The position numbers and the translations under genes were made by a program. This document shows, piece after piece, positions 27,237-36,171 of a stretch of 64,000 nucleotides of DNA. Numbering within the stretch: position 1 is the first letter of the stretch; each line of letters begins with the position of its first letter. Location: the NCBI GenBank assembly GCA_963677245.1, contig OY781921.1, positions 1-64,000 on the forward strand. Direction: 5' to 3'. The DNA is from Saccharicrinis sp963677245 (GTDB lineage: Bacteria; Bacteroidota; Bacteroidia; Bacteroidales; Marinilabiliaceae). Below the pieces are notes generated by a model, which did no database searches, had not been told where the DNA came from, and saw nothing but the letters and a program-made list of their open reading frames with translations.

Positions 27237-28375
27237 CGCATTAAAAAACAGCATCGTGCAAGCATAAACAGATTTTTTAAGATATGGCAAACTATAAGAT
27301 AAACAACGGAAAATTAGAGTCGATTAAGGAAAACCCTTTCAAACTGGAAAAGGATTTGCAAACATTGACTGAAGAAAATTTAAAACTTGTTTTCGGACTT
27401 GATTTTGTGAAATCTGAGTTTGCTTTAAACAACTTTCGGATTGATACTTTAGCATTTGACAGAGACGCAAGTTCTTTTGTGATAATTGAGTACAAACGAG
27501 ACAAGAATTTCAGCGTAATTGACCAGGGATATGCATATTTATCACTTATGCTTAACAATAAAGCTGACTTTATACTTGAATATAACGAATGTGGAAAAGA
27601 AGTGCTTAAAAGAAACGATGTTGACTGGTCACAATCAAAAGTGATTTTTGTTTCTCCTTCTTTTACAACATACCAACGAGAAGCGATAAATTTCAAAGAC
27701 TTGCCGATTGAATTATGGGAAGTTAAACGGTATGACAACCAAACAGTTAATTACAGCCAGATTCAGACAAGCGGAGCACAAGAGAGCGTTAAGACAATTT
27801 CACGCGATGACGATGTTGTTGAAACTGTAAATAAGGAAATTAAAGTCTATACCGAGAAAGAACATTTGGAAGTTGCATCACCTGAGATTTTAGAACTTTA
27901 TGAAACATTTAAATCTGCAATTACCAATCTTGACGGAATTGAATTAAAACCGACAAAGAAATATTTGGCATTTGTTAGCGGTTCGAACATTGCGGACATT
28001 CATATTCAAAAGAAAGCTTTGAAAATGTGGATTAATATGTTCAAAGGAGAACTTGACGACCCGAAAGAATTGGCAAGAGATGTTGCAAATGTAGGACATT
28101 GGGGAAATGGAGATTATGAATTACAGATTCGAGATGATGAAGATATAGAATATATTATGTCACTGATTAAGCAATCGTATAAAAAGAATAAAAAATAACG
28201 ACGCCATAACAATATGTATAAGTAATAGCGGTTTCTGTGGGTATTCGGGCGGTAGTAGTTCTATTCAGCCCCGCCAAATCTGCCGATTTGACTATTTAGT
28301 TAAGGTGCAGCTTTGGCTACTTGGTAACTTGATACGAAACCGCTTTTAAGTCCGCTACTACTCATACATTTAACG
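27231..28375 (+). repeat. Duplicated cassette 17 (copy 2 of cassette 8)
   Basis: Second copy of the 1145-bp cassette at 15821-16965, offset by exactly 11410 bp. There are no inverted repeats or target duplications at its ends. The boundaries are G|TT on both sides, as expected for integrase-mediated insertion. Confidence 0.9.
27284..28198 (+). CDS. Cassette 17: NucS-like nuclease domain plus DUF5655 (second copy)
   Basis: Protein identical in all 304 residues to the product at 15874-16788 (PD-(D/E)XK-like N-terminus with IIEYKRD, DUF5655-like C-terminus). The absence of protein differences means the duplication is recent or under homogenisation. Having a second copy ~11 kb further from the recombinase may change its expression if array transcription falls with distance. 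Confidence 0.82.
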   Translation: MANYKINNGKLESIKENPFKLEKDLQTLTEENLKLVFGLDFVKSEFALNNFRIDTLAFDRDASSFVIIEYKRDKNFSVIDQGYAYLSLMLNNKADFILEYNECGKEVLKRNDVDWSQSKVIFVSPSFTTYQREAINFKDLPIELWEVKRYDNQTVNYSQIQTSGAQESVKTISRDDDVVETVNKEIKVYTEKEHLEVASPEILELYETFKSAITNLDGIELKPTKKYLAFVSGSNIADIHIQKKALKMWINMFKGELDDPKELARDVANVGHWGNGDYELQIRDDEDIEYIMSLIKQSYKKNKK

Positions 28376-28381
28376 TTGGGC
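28204..28381 (+). repeat. attC17 (long type, 178 bp)
   Basis: R'' CCATAAC (28204-28210). The same sequence as attC8 up to the G at 28375, after which the next cassette's GTTGGGC begins. Confidence 0.9.
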
Positions 28382-28417
28382 GTAATGCAAAGAAACTGAG
28401 TACATATAATAAACAGG

Positions 28418-29761
28418 ATGAAATTAACTAGAAAAAAAGTACTTGAAGATTTAGCATCATCATCAATATACGGAAACCTTGGAGTTTTTGCAGGAGCAGG
28501 AGTGTCTATGGCGATTATGAATGATGGGTGGGATAACATAGCGCTTTCTTGGGGGCAACTATTGGAAAAAGCATCTTCAAAATTCGATATAGATTTTAAT
28601 TCAGAAATAAGTTCTTTTGGTTTCTCATATCCAGAATTAGCAACTAAGCTGTGTAAAAAAATAGCGGAAAAAGAAGATATTAAATATGATACCGCAGTAA
28701 ATAAGCTAAAAGAGAAACTCGCTGAGTTAACATCTTGGTATCCTGATAAGGAAAAAAGGGAAGAGTACTTTGAATTATTTAATGCTTTAAATCCCTCTTG
28801 GATAATTACAACGAATTATGATTTAATATTAGAAACGGTTTTAACAGGCAGGTCAATTTCGTTAGGACCAGATAATCAACTTTCTGCTCCTAGAGGATTT
28901 ATCCCAGTTTATCACCTGCATGGAACTCGGACAAATCCGAGTTCTATAATTATAACTCAAGAAGATTATATTAGTTTGTTTAGACCAAATGAATATCGAC
29001 ATATAAAATTACCACTGACAATAAAGGAATCAACAACTTTAATTTTGGGATATGGATTAGGTGATATAAATGTTTTAACAGCTTTGGATTGGAGCAAAAA
29101 CGTTTATGAGAAACTAAAATCTAATCATCCTGATTCATTAGTTCAAGTTTTACGAAAAGAAAAACCACAGTCTACACCATATCTTGACAATAACAACATA
29201 ACAATAATTGAGACTAAAGAGTTAAATGCATTTCTCAATGAGCTCAAAGAAGTAATTCAAAAAATGCATAAAAGTGAAACCGAAAAATCTAAAGATTTAA
29301 AAGAATTCGAAGAGTTTCTAAAAAACCCAGATGAAACAGAATTAGCAAAGTTTATTGATGACAAAAAATATAGAATTGATATAATTGAACTACTATCTGA
29401 TTTTAAAGATTATTTGATTTCAGGATTCTTAGAATATTTTTCAAAAGTAATTGAGTTATTGTGGAAGAGAGCTGAACCAAATGGGGCTTTTCATGCTTAT
29501 GCCCAGCAAGTAAACGTATTTTTGGATATTTTGATAAATAGTAAAATAAGCAATATGCCACCTGCATTGATAGAAATGGTTGCTTATAATCTCAATCAAG
29601 TTGGTTCTTATATTGGATTGTCATATGGTGAAAGTCATGAAGCTCATAGATTATGGAATAGATTAAAGGGAGATATACCAAAAGACACAATCAAGGAATT
29701 AAGAAATATTGCTTTATCACATGATTTCTATAAATTAAGAAAATTATTAACTGGGTTATAA
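28418..29761 (+). CDS. Cassette 18: SIR2-like NAD-binding protein, probable defence gene
   Basis: A 447-residue protein with an N-terminal SIR2 domain: the NAD-binding GVFAGAGVSMA (about 22-32), WIITTNYDLILE (about 127-139), the YHLHGT motif containing the usual catalytic His, and LGYGLGDINVL. The C-terminal ~190 residues are helical with no family assigned. SIR2 proteins in defence islands (for example ThsA, DSR and SIR2-Argonaute systems) deplete NAD+ during phage infection. A similar abortive-infection role is inferred. Sole gene of its cassette. Confidence 0.87.
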   Translation: MKLTRKKVLEDLASSSIYGNLGVFAGAGVSMAIMNDGWDNIALSWGQLLEKASSKFDIDFNSEISSFGFSYPELATKLCKKIAEKEDIKYDTAVNKLKEKLAELTSWYPDKEKREEYFELFNALNPSWIITTNYDLILETVLTGRSISLGPDNQLSAPRGFIPVYHLHGTRTNPSSIIITQEDYISLFRPNEYRHIKLPLTIKESTTLILGYGLGDINVLTALDWSKNVYEKLKSNHPDSLVQVLRKEKPQSTPYLDNNNITIIETKELNAFLNELKEVIQKMHKSETEKSKDLKEFEEFLKNPDETELAKFIDDKKYRIDIIELLSDFKDYLISGFLEYFSKVIELLWKRAEPNGAFHAYAQQVNVFLDILINSKISNMPPALIEMVAYNLNQVGSYIGLSYGESHEAHRLWNRLKGDIPKDTIKELRNIALSHDFYKLRKLLTGL

Positions 29762-29769
29762 GCACATAC

Positions 29770-29901
29770 GCCCAACATTTTGTATAAGTAATGGCAGGAA
29801 ATGTGGTAAATATCAAGGTTTGTAGCCCGCTCAAACTGCGTAGCGGTTTGACAGGAAATTACCACGCAATCTGCCACTACTCATACAATTTACCGTTGTG
29901 C
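29770..29901 (+). repeat. attC18 (GTAATGGC type)
   Basis: R'' GCCCAAC (extended TACGCCCAAC, 29767-29776) is complementary to GTTGGGCGTA at 28375. R' GTTGTGC at 29895. 132 bp. Confidence 0.92.
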
Positions 29902-29941
29902 GTAAGTTTGGCAGACTGCACCAAGAAACATAAACAGAAAA

Positions 29942-30604
29942 ATGACTGCAAAGGATTTATTATATAAGATATTAGATTATAAGTATTTGTGGAGTTCTCC
30001 TGATAGGATTAATGAAAAACCTAGTAAATTGAGAATTGCACAGATAGATTCTTTACAAGATGCCTTTGGATTATCAAAAAAATATGTAAATCCACTTGTC
30101 CAGATTAAATATTGGACTGGTGGACAAAAGGAAAAATTAACAAGGTCAATACACTTAAACAAACTATCAAATCTTGATTATTTACTACAAGGAGAATTTT
30201 TACATGATAGAGCAATCGAGAAAAACAAAGACTTGAACCAAATCTCAACTAAAAAAATTAAAGAACTTTTCAAGTCATTGCCAGATGAATGGATTAACAA
30301 ACCTTTGGATATCGGATGGTTGTTTAATGACTTGTTTAACTTTAGATTAGGTCTTTATAAAGTAGCATATCCAACAGAGGGAATGCTCGAAGGATTTTCA
30401 GTAGGTTTACATTATAGCAAATACTTACAAAGTGAGATTAAAAAAGTAATTAATGATAATTTAGGGCAAATTGATGAAACTCTCTGGATGATACTTGACC
30501 CTGAAAAAAGAAATATTGAAATTGATATCCTTGAAAGCAAATATAACTACCATAACACGGATTTTGAAAAAATTGATTTAGAGTGGAGAACAGATAATTA
30601 TTAA
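29942..30604 (+). CDS. Cassette 19, gene 1: hypothetical protein
   Basis: A 220-residue soluble, helix-rich protein with many Lys/Leu/Asp residues and no recognised motif. Segments such as LYKILDYKYLWSSPDRI and NDLFNFRLGLYKVAYPTEGMLEGFSVGLHY give it a distinct composition. Gene 2 begins 7 bp after its stop. Function unknown; pairing with a membrane pentapeptide-repeat protein is the only contextual clue. Confidence 0.65.
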   Translation: MTAKDLLYKILDYKYLWSSPDRINEKPSKLRIAQIDSLQDAFGLSKKYVNPLVQIKYWTGGQKEKLTRSIHLNKLSNLDYLLQGEFLHDRAIEKNKDLNQISTKKIKELFKSLPDEWINKPLDIGWLFNDLFNFRLGLYKVAYPTEGMLEGFSVGLHYSKYLQSEIKKVINDNLGQIDETLWMILDPEKRNIEIDILESKYNYHNTDFEKIDLEWRTDNY

Positions 30605-30611
30605 TAAAACT

Positions 30612-31436
30612 ATGATTAAATCAAAAACAAGTTTTTTTTTAGTAATCGCAATAATTGGACTATTGATTGTCTTAATGTTAGATTTCATAGATAATGGTTT
30701 CTCTTTTCATGATATTCTTGTTGAATCCCATGGATTAATTTTTGACTTATTTGTTTTTGGTATTTTAATTACTATTTATGAATCTATAGAATCAAAGAAA
30801 AATGACATAAAAAGATACAAAGAGGAGATTGATGATTTTAGATTCTGGTTTAGTGAAGAATCAAAACATAGAGTGAAAGGATTGATTAGTAGATTAATAA
30901 ATTTAGATGTAAAAAAGATAGATTTAAAGCATTGTAATTTAGTGGGGTGCCCAACGACAAAAAAAATGATAGAATGGGATTTTTCTGGTGCAAAAGTTTA
31001 CAATAGCTGGTATTTCGATATTGATTTATCCAAATCTAGATTCTTTTTGTCTGAAATATATGATTCAAATTTTATAAATTCAAACTTAAGTGGGTGTACA
31101 TTCGGGACTGCCATACTGTTTGAAACAAATTTTCAAAATTGTTTACTTGGAGACACTGATTTTCTTCATGTATATGTGCAGGAAAAAGATTGGTTTGAAA
31201 TATTGGAAAATAACGGAAATAAGGGTGTTGAAAATTTAAAGGAAAAGTATAAAATCTCCATCGATACTGTTGATATTGATTCTGTTTCATATTATCAGAT
31301 TTTAGATAAAACGGATAATAATGATAAGGCAAAAAATCGAAATGATTTAACAAAAGAGAGTTTTAAAAATATGGATAAATATATAGCAAATGGTGCAATT
31401 AATATAATGAAAACCTACGCACAACACACAATATAA
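30612..31436 (+). CDS. Cassette 19, gene 2: membrane protein with pentapeptide repeats
   Basis: A 274-residue protein: two N-terminal transmembrane segments (about 5-26 and 38-60), a charged coiled-coil linker, then a pentapeptide-repeat-like region (about 100-195; DFSGAKVYNSW, NSNLSGCTF, ETNFQNCLLGDTDF) expected to form a right-handed beta helix. The frame continues through the attC core and ends at 31436, so the last residues are encoded by attC DNA. Pentapeptide-repeat membrane proteins occur in several defence and conflict settings; the role here is unknown. Confidence 0.75.
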   Translation: MIKSKTSFFLVIAIIGLLIVLMLDFIDNGFSFHDILVESHGLIFDLFVFGILITIYESIESKKNDIKRYKEEIDDFRFWFSEESKHRVKGLISRLINLDVKKIDLKHCNLVGCPTTKKMIEWDFSGAKVYNSWYFDIDLSKSRFFLSEIYDSNFINSNLSGCTFGTAILFETNFQNCLLGDTDFLHVYVQEKDWFEILENNGNKGVENLKEKYKISIDTVDIDSVSYYQILDKTDNNDKAKNRNDLTKESFKNMDKYIANGAINIMKTYAQHTI

Positions 31437-31547
31437 AACAGTTGGGGTTCAGTGGTTTGCGAGCATTTGTACTCGCATCAACTTTTTTCTCGGTGGATAC
31501 GAACGAACTCCGAAAACCCAACCGTTTCATATTGTCAAACGTTAGCG
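31419..31547 (+). repeat. attC19
   Basis: R'' GCACAAC (extended TACGCACAAC, 31416-31425) is complementary to GTTGTGCGTA at 29895. R' GTTAGCG at 31541. 129 bp, singleton type. Confidence 0.88.
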
Positions 31548-31585
31548 GTAATTAGGCCCCGTGAAACAGAAACAGCAAAAATTGA

Positions 31586-32101
31586 ATGATAATTAGAGCA
31601 ACACACAAAACATTAAACGTAGCTGGATTAAAGGCTCCAAAAGAATCCCCGATTGAGAATACAGAAATGCCCGGTGAATGGACAGCTGGATTGGTTTCTT
31701 TAGGAAAACCTGGAAAAATGGCTGTTAATTATGTTCATAACATCACTAGGATTTCTGTTCTAATAAATGGCAAATCGATTAACAAAACCAATTCTCAACT
31801 TATTGATAAAGTGAGTGATTATTTGACTCGATTTGGCTATTCAGATTTGATACCGCTTTTTCAATTAAGTTCACAGATTGAAATTTATGGTTCTACCAAT
31901 AAAAGTGTACTTGGACACATGAATGAATTGCGTAGAAATTTTGAGTATCAATTCGATAGATTCTCAACGGCAGAAACTTTAGATTTAAAAAATATTGAGG
32001 ATTTATATTTTGAATACTTGTTCAGAATAAAATCAAGAGGGAAAAGTTTTTACTCAACTAAAAGTATTCTGGCTGATTTAAAACTAAAAACTAACGATTG
32101 A
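31586..32101 (+). CDS. Cassette 20, gene 1: DUF6933-like protein
   Basis: A 171-residue soluble protein whose start (MIIRATHKTLNVAGL) and overall size resemble DUF6933-type proteins of unknown function; that match is from memory and not secure. No catalytic residues stand out. Its stop TGA (32099-32101) overlaps the TTG start of the next gene, indicating translational coupling. Confidence 0.65.
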   Translation: MIIRATHKTLNVAGLKAPKESPIENTEMPGEWTAGLVSLGKPGKMAVNYVHNITRISVLINGKSINKTNSQLIDKVSDYLTRFGYSDLIPLFQLSSQIEIYGSTNKSVLGHMNELRRNFEYQFDRFSTAETLDLKNIEDLYFEYLFRIKSRGKSFYSTKSILADLKLKTND

Positions 32102-32556
32102 AAGAAGATATTATTTATACAGCAAAATCACCGATTTCTTTTTATATCGGTATAATAGTAATTATTGCATTTGCAATATCAACTGTTACACAGATAAAAT
32201 TTCCTGATTCTTTAATCTATCCATCAATTGTAGGTTTATTATGGTTCATTTCGATAAGTAAATTTGCTTGTCGAGTAATAGTGTCAAAAAACAAATTGAT
32301 TGTAAAATATTTAGCCTTTTGGCATTCAGATAAAGAAATAGACCTCAGTCAGATAAAATCGCTTACAGTTAAAACTAGTTATTGGTCATTTAATATGCGT
32401 CATGATACAAATATGTTCCGAGAATATATTTTCTATGATGAAATTACACTGACTGACATAAATAGAAAGAAACATAAGTTACAGATTAATTCAAGGATTG
32501 GTAGCTTGAACAAACTAATTGATAAAACAAATTCTGTGATTAGAAAAAATAAATAA
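32098..32556 (+). CDS. Cassette 20, gene 2: small membrane protein, PH-like
   Basis: A 152-residue protein beginning at TTG 32098, which overlaps the preceding stop by four bases. Two adjacent transmembrane segments (about 10-55) are followed by a beta-rich region (CRVIVSKNKLIVKYLAFWHSDKEIDLSQIKSLTV) similar to bacterial PH-domain membrane proteins. No further assignment. The cassette again pairs one soluble and one membrane protein. Confidence 0.68.
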   Translation: MKEDIIYTAKSPISFYIGIIVIIAFAISTVTQIKFPDSLIYPSIVGLLWFISISKFACRVIVSKNKLIVKYLAFWHSDKEIDLSQIKSLTVKTSYWSFNMRHDTNMFREYIFYDEITLTDINRKKHKLQINSRIGSLNKLIDKTNSVIRKNK

Positions 32557-32560
32557 CTAC

Positions 32561-32690
32561 CGCTAACAATGTGTATAATTCATAAGGGGTTCAGTGGTAT
32601 GCGAAGCAAAGTCTCCCGCTCCAAATTTAGTAACGGAGGATACAGACGCAGCCCGCAATCCCTTACGAAATCATACACGAAACGTTGTGC
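32561..32690 (+). repeat. attC20 (130-bp type)
   Basis: R'' CGCTAAC (extended TACCGCTAAC, 32558-32567) is complementary to GTTAGCGGTA at 31541. R' GTTGTGC at 32684. Confidence 0.92.
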
Positions 32691-32721
32691 GGCATACAAA
32701 AACTCACTGCAAAATTGAAAC

Positions 32722-33042
32722 ATGCTTATGAAACTGATTGATTTTATCAAATACTTAAAAAATAATGAAACTGAGAAGTATTTGGAAAAGCATTTCCCAG
32801 GCATTGATTATTACAATGCAGAGGTTTATCTTAAGGATTCAATAAATAAAGATTCCGAAATCATGATATTCGATGATGAAAAAATTGATGGACTGATTGA
32901 AATGGAATATGAAAATGAGAAATACTATAATCTTTTCGCTTTGGATTATTTAGTGGAAATTTTCGATGATTATGCAAAGCCATCAGCGGATGATAAAGAA
33001 ATTGCAGAGAGAATTATTAATTACAGAATCAATGATGCATAA
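32722..33042 (+). CDS. Cassette 21, gene 1: small acidic protein
   Basis: A 106-residue strongly acidic soluble protein with alternating helices (LIDFIKYLKNNETEKYLEKHF...DDYAKPSADDKEIAERIINY). Small acidic proteins of this type are often immunity or antitoxin proteins, but there is no recognised family. The start could be ATG 32722 or 32728. It is followed 5 bp later by a leucine-rich-repeat-like gene. Confidence 0.62.
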   Translation: MLMKLIDFIKYLKNNETEKYLEKHFPGIDYYNAEVYLKDSINKDSEIMIFDDEKIDGLIEMEYENEKYYNLFALDYLVEIFDDYAKPSADDKEIAERIINYRINDA

Positions 33043-33047
33043 TAGAA

Positions 33048-33653
33048 ATGTATTGGAAAAATAAGCATATTAGATTAAATAATTTACCAAAAGAGATTTA
33101 TGTAAATTTTAATTGGAAAGAGACAAACTATAAAACTCTTGACTATTCAAATTGTAAATACTTGGTAATTTGGCATCATCAAAATAAGGACAAGAATTTT
33201 AATAACCTTCCTGAAATTGAAAACTTAGAGTATTTGGAGATAAATTGGTCAAGTTCTAATTCACTAATTGGATTAGAAAAATATAAAAAACTAAAACGGT
33301 TAGAATTGCATTATTGCACCAAGATTGAATCTCTGAGCGGAATTGATAACATCAATACAGGAATTGAATATATTCACATTGAACAATCTAAAAAACTTAA
33401 AGGGCATGCAGACATAATAAAATTGCAAAACCTAGAAACTTTGTGCTTTAATGATTGTGGATTAGTTGAAAATATTGACTTTATATTAAATCTTAAGAAT
33501 CTAGTGGATTTTAGGTTTGTTAATACCAACATTCTCGATGGTCAACTTGAACCATTGATAAAACATCCTAAATTAAAAAATGCTGGATTCTTAAATAAGC
33601 GACATTATTCACATAAGGATAAGGAAATTAAAATGGTATTAGAGGATAAATAA
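33048..33653 (+). CDS. Cassette 21, gene 2: leucine-rich-repeat-like protein
   Basis: A 201-residue protein with repeated leucine-rich segments about 22-24 residues apart (LEYLEINWSSSNSLIGLEKYKKLKRLELHYC... LQNLETLCFNDC... LKNLVDFRFVNTN), consistent with an LRR solenoid for protein-protein binding. No signal peptide, so cytoplasmic. Function unknown; likely partner of the small acidic protein encoded just upstream. Confidence 0.7.
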   Translation: MYWKNKHIRLNNLPKEIYVNFNWKETNYKTLDYSNCKYLVIWHHQNKDKNFNNLPEIENLEYLEINWSSSNSLIGLEKYKKLKRLELHYCTKIESLSGIDNINTGIEYIHIEQSKKLKGHADIIKLQNLETLCFNDCGLVENIDFILNLKNLVDFRFVNTNILDGQLEPLIKHPKLKNAGFLNKRHYSHKDKEIKMVLEDK

Positions 33654-33665
33654 TAAAGTACGACC

Positions 33666-33796
33666 GCACAACACACGGTATAGCTAATAAGGGTTTCAGT
33701 GGTTTGCGAAGCTCAGTTTTTTGCTTCAACTTTTGCAACGGTGGACAGGAACGTAGCCCGCAATCCCTTACTAGCCATACCGCGGGAACGTTGGGG
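33666..33796 (+). repeat. attC21
   Basis: R'' GCACAAC (extended CCGCACAAC, 33664-33672) is complementary to GTTGTGCGG at 32684. R' GTTGGGG at 33790. 131 bp; arms are a variant of the 130-bp type, with an outer stem CACGGTATAG / CATACCGCG. Confidence 0.88.
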
Positions 33797-33817
33797 GCAA
33801 TTAAAAAACAGACTGCA

Positions 33818-34516
33818 ATGAGATTAATCGTACTGATTTTTATAGGTTTAACAACACAATTATCTTATAGTCAAGAGAAATCTGATTTGCTTGGATTAAG
33901 ACTAAAATTCCATCCGCTAATGATGTTAAACCCTGATAAACCATATATTCAAGGTAGTACAGAAATTTTAATAAAAAATAAAATTGGACTCGAAGTTGGA
34001 TTTGGCAAAAGATTCATAGATGATTGGTTACTCGACGGTATCTTGACAGATAAAGAGCCTGATTCAGCGGTTGTGGATTTTAAAGGTACAAGCTTTATGA
34101 TTGATTTGAAATATTATGAGATATTCTCGAAAAGATTAGCGAATTTTTCTGATTATGTAGGTATTTCATATCGTTGGGTAGATGATTTGAGAAATAAACG
34201 AATTGAATATTATCCTTACAATAGAGGTGACACCATAAATATTGGAGGCGATTTGCTTGAGGAGAATTGTGCGATACAAAGAGAACTGAATATTTTTGCA
34301 ATTAAGTACGGAGGGATATATGAAGTCAATAGATTCGAATTTGAGGGTTTTGTCGAATTAGGATTTAAACACAAATATCAATACTATATTGACAATGAAT
34401 TATATGTAGCTGGATATGACGTGTTTTCGGATTTTCATAATCCAACTCCAGAACCGATGGATAGATTTAGACCGTATTTAGGAATAGGGTTTCGAATAAG
34501 CTATAGAATATTATGA
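33818..34516 (+). CDS. Cassette 22: exported outer-membrane-type protein
   Basis: About 232 residues from ATG 33818; the longer frame from 33704 would begin inside the previous attC. It has a cleavable signal peptide (MRLIVLIFIGL...SYSQ), then alternating hydrophobic strands ending in the aromatic C-terminus GFRISYRIL typical of Bacteroidota outer-membrane beta-barrels. No ligand or catalytic motif. Sole gene of the cassette. Its terminal strand pattern supports insertion in the outer membrane, but this is inference. Confidence 0.7.
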   Translation: MRLIVLIFIGLTTQLSYSQEKSDLLGLRLKFHPLMMLNPDKPYIQGSTEILIKNKIGLEVGFGKRFIDDWLLDGILTDKEPDSAVVDFKGTSFMIDLKYYEIFSKRLANFSDYVGISYRWVDDLRNKRIEYYPYNRGDTINIGGDLLEENCAIQRELNIFAIKYGGIYEVNRFEFEGFVELGFKHKYQYYIDNELYVAGYDVFSDFHNPTPEPMDRFRPYLGIGFRISYRIL

Positions 34517-34544
34517 TTAACAAATTGCGAACAATAATAACTGC

Positions 34545-34674
34545 CCCCAACAATGTATATAATTCATAAGGGGTTCAGTGTTATACGAAGCATAGTCTCC
34601 CGCTCCATATTCAGTAACGGAGGATACATACGCAGCCCGCAATCCCTTACGAAATCATATACTCAACGTTAGGC
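34545..34674 (+). repeat. attC22 (130-bp type)
   Basis: R'' CCCCAAC (extended TGCCCCCAAC, 34542-34551) is complementary to GTTGGGGGCA at 33790. R' GTTAGGC at 34668. Confidence 0.92.
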
Positions 34675-34719
34675 GCAACCAAAAAAAACGCAGTGCACAC
34701 ATAAAACTTAAGTGAAAAT

Positions 34720-36171
34720 ATGAATGAAAAGCAATTAAGTGAATTAGAAATTATAACTGAAACTCAGGGTTTAAAAGAGCAGATAGTTCAATTAGAAGAA
34801 TCCCAGTCGACTTTACTAAAAATTGCTCAAGAATCATTTATAATTGGTAGTAAATCTCATTTGAATTCACTTAATCCTGATTTAAGAGAAGAACTTGGTT
34901 TAGAGCTAAATTTTCAAACACAGAGAGACCCAAAACTTAGTTTTGAATATAAAGAGAAGAAAAATAAGTATTTAAGTCTTGGAAAAAGTTATGCTTCAAT
35001 AAGCTTCTTATTTGACTTAGTAGCGGAAGAATTTTCCTATTTAGACCTTCTACTTCTTCAAGAGATTTTGATGGACGAAGGTGAATTACGTAAGGTAAAG
35101 GTTTTTATTAAGCATCCCGATGACTCCAAGATAGAATTTGAACCAGAGGATATAGAGAGAAAAGTACAAGAAATTTTTAATTGGTATTATCAAATTAAAC
35201 GCGATACCGAGATTTCTCCAATTGTTATTGCTATTCTATTTCATTTTAAATTAGTTTCTATTCACCCATTTACTGACGGTAACGGTAGAATATCCAGACT
35301 AATTTTAAATCTTATTTTGCTTAAAAATGGATTCTTTCCAATTGCGATTCCCAATGAGAAACGCAGAGAATATTACGAATGCTTAATGAAAGCTGACGGA
35401 AATGAATTAGAACCATTAGTTTCATATTTTGCTCAATTAATAAAAGAAAAGTTTGAGCAATTTTTAACAATTGCTGAAGAACTAAATGAAATTGATGACA
35501 ATAAGGAATACCTTGTTCTTACTGAAGATGGGAATACGGATATGATAACTAATCTACTTTCCATACATGGCTTTGACCTTGAGAAAGTTCAGATTGAATC
35601 ATATGATGGAAAGGATAATTTAGCATCGGCAATATTTTATGCAAATAAACTTTTAGCAAAATCTCCAAATCTAAAGCGTATACTCATACATCAGGACAGA
35701 GATAATGGAAATCCACAACAGTTAAAACAAATAGTAAATAAGCATTTAAGAAGTTATGACTTAATTTCAAAATCTGTTGTTTTAATTACTAAGTACTATG
35801 ACATTGAAAGTTATTTTCTGAATGAGAGGCATATAAATCAAGTTTATGACGGTATCTCAGTTGAAAAAGGTCGTGAACTTATTGAAAGAGCCACAAACGA
35901 AACAAGTGATACTTCAAAATCAAAATTAAGAATAGCATTAGCTGAATATGGAAAATTTAATCAAATCACAGACCCTCAGAAAAAAGCAGAAGAGATAAAT
36001 GCTCTTTACGACGAAGACCCAATTAAATACAGGTATGGTAAAAGCGTATTGTTTAAACTTGAGGAATTGATAAGCGAAGAACTTGGACTTGAAGACAAAG
36101 CAGATTTAGCTAAATACTCTGATTATATTAGAATTAATGAATTTGAAACTTTAAAAAATGGCAGCGCCTAA
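34720..36171 (+). CDS. Cassette 23: Fic protein with C-terminal TOPRIM-like region
   Basis: A 483-residue fusion. The central Fic domain carries the complete catalytic motif HPFTDGNGRISR (about 180-191), which in this family transfers AMP or another phosphate-linked group to a protein hydroxyl. From about residue 260 a second region begins with EYLVLTEDGNTDMITNLL and continues with ILIHQDRDNGNP and KYYDIESYFLNE, a pattern like the acidic TOPRIM-type domains of OLD/DUF4435 proteins. No clear inhibitory [S/T]xxxE[G/N] helix was noticed. The stop is in the attC core. Its function as a conflict protein is inferred from the domain pair. Confidence 0.83.
   Translation: MNEKQLSELEIITETQGLKEQIVQLEESQSTLLKIAQESFIIGSKSHLNSLNPDLREELGLELNFQTQRDPKLSFEYKEKKNKYLSLGKSYASISFLFDLVAEEFSYLDLLLLQEILMDEGELRKVKVFIKHPDDSKIEFEPEDIERKVQEIFNWYYQIKRDTEISPIVIAILFHFKLVSIHPFTDGNGRISRLILNLILLKNGFFPIAIPNEKRREYYECLMKADGNELEPLVSYFAQLIKEKFEQFLTIAEELNEIDDNKEYLVLTEDGNTDMITNLLSIHGFDLEKVQIESYDGKDNLASAIFYANKLLAKSPNLKRILIHQDRDNGNPQQLKQIVNKHLRSYDLISKSVVLITKYYDIESYFLNERHINQVYDGISVEKGRELIERATNETSDTSKSKLRIALAEYGKFNQITDPQKKAEEINALYDEDPIKYRYGKSVLFKLEELISEELGLEDKADLAKYSDYIRINEFETLKNGSA

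Noticed and set aside
15821..28375. Repeated nuclease unit as an insertion sequence
   Set aside because: No transposase, terminal inverted repeats or target duplication; ends coincide with cassette crossover points.
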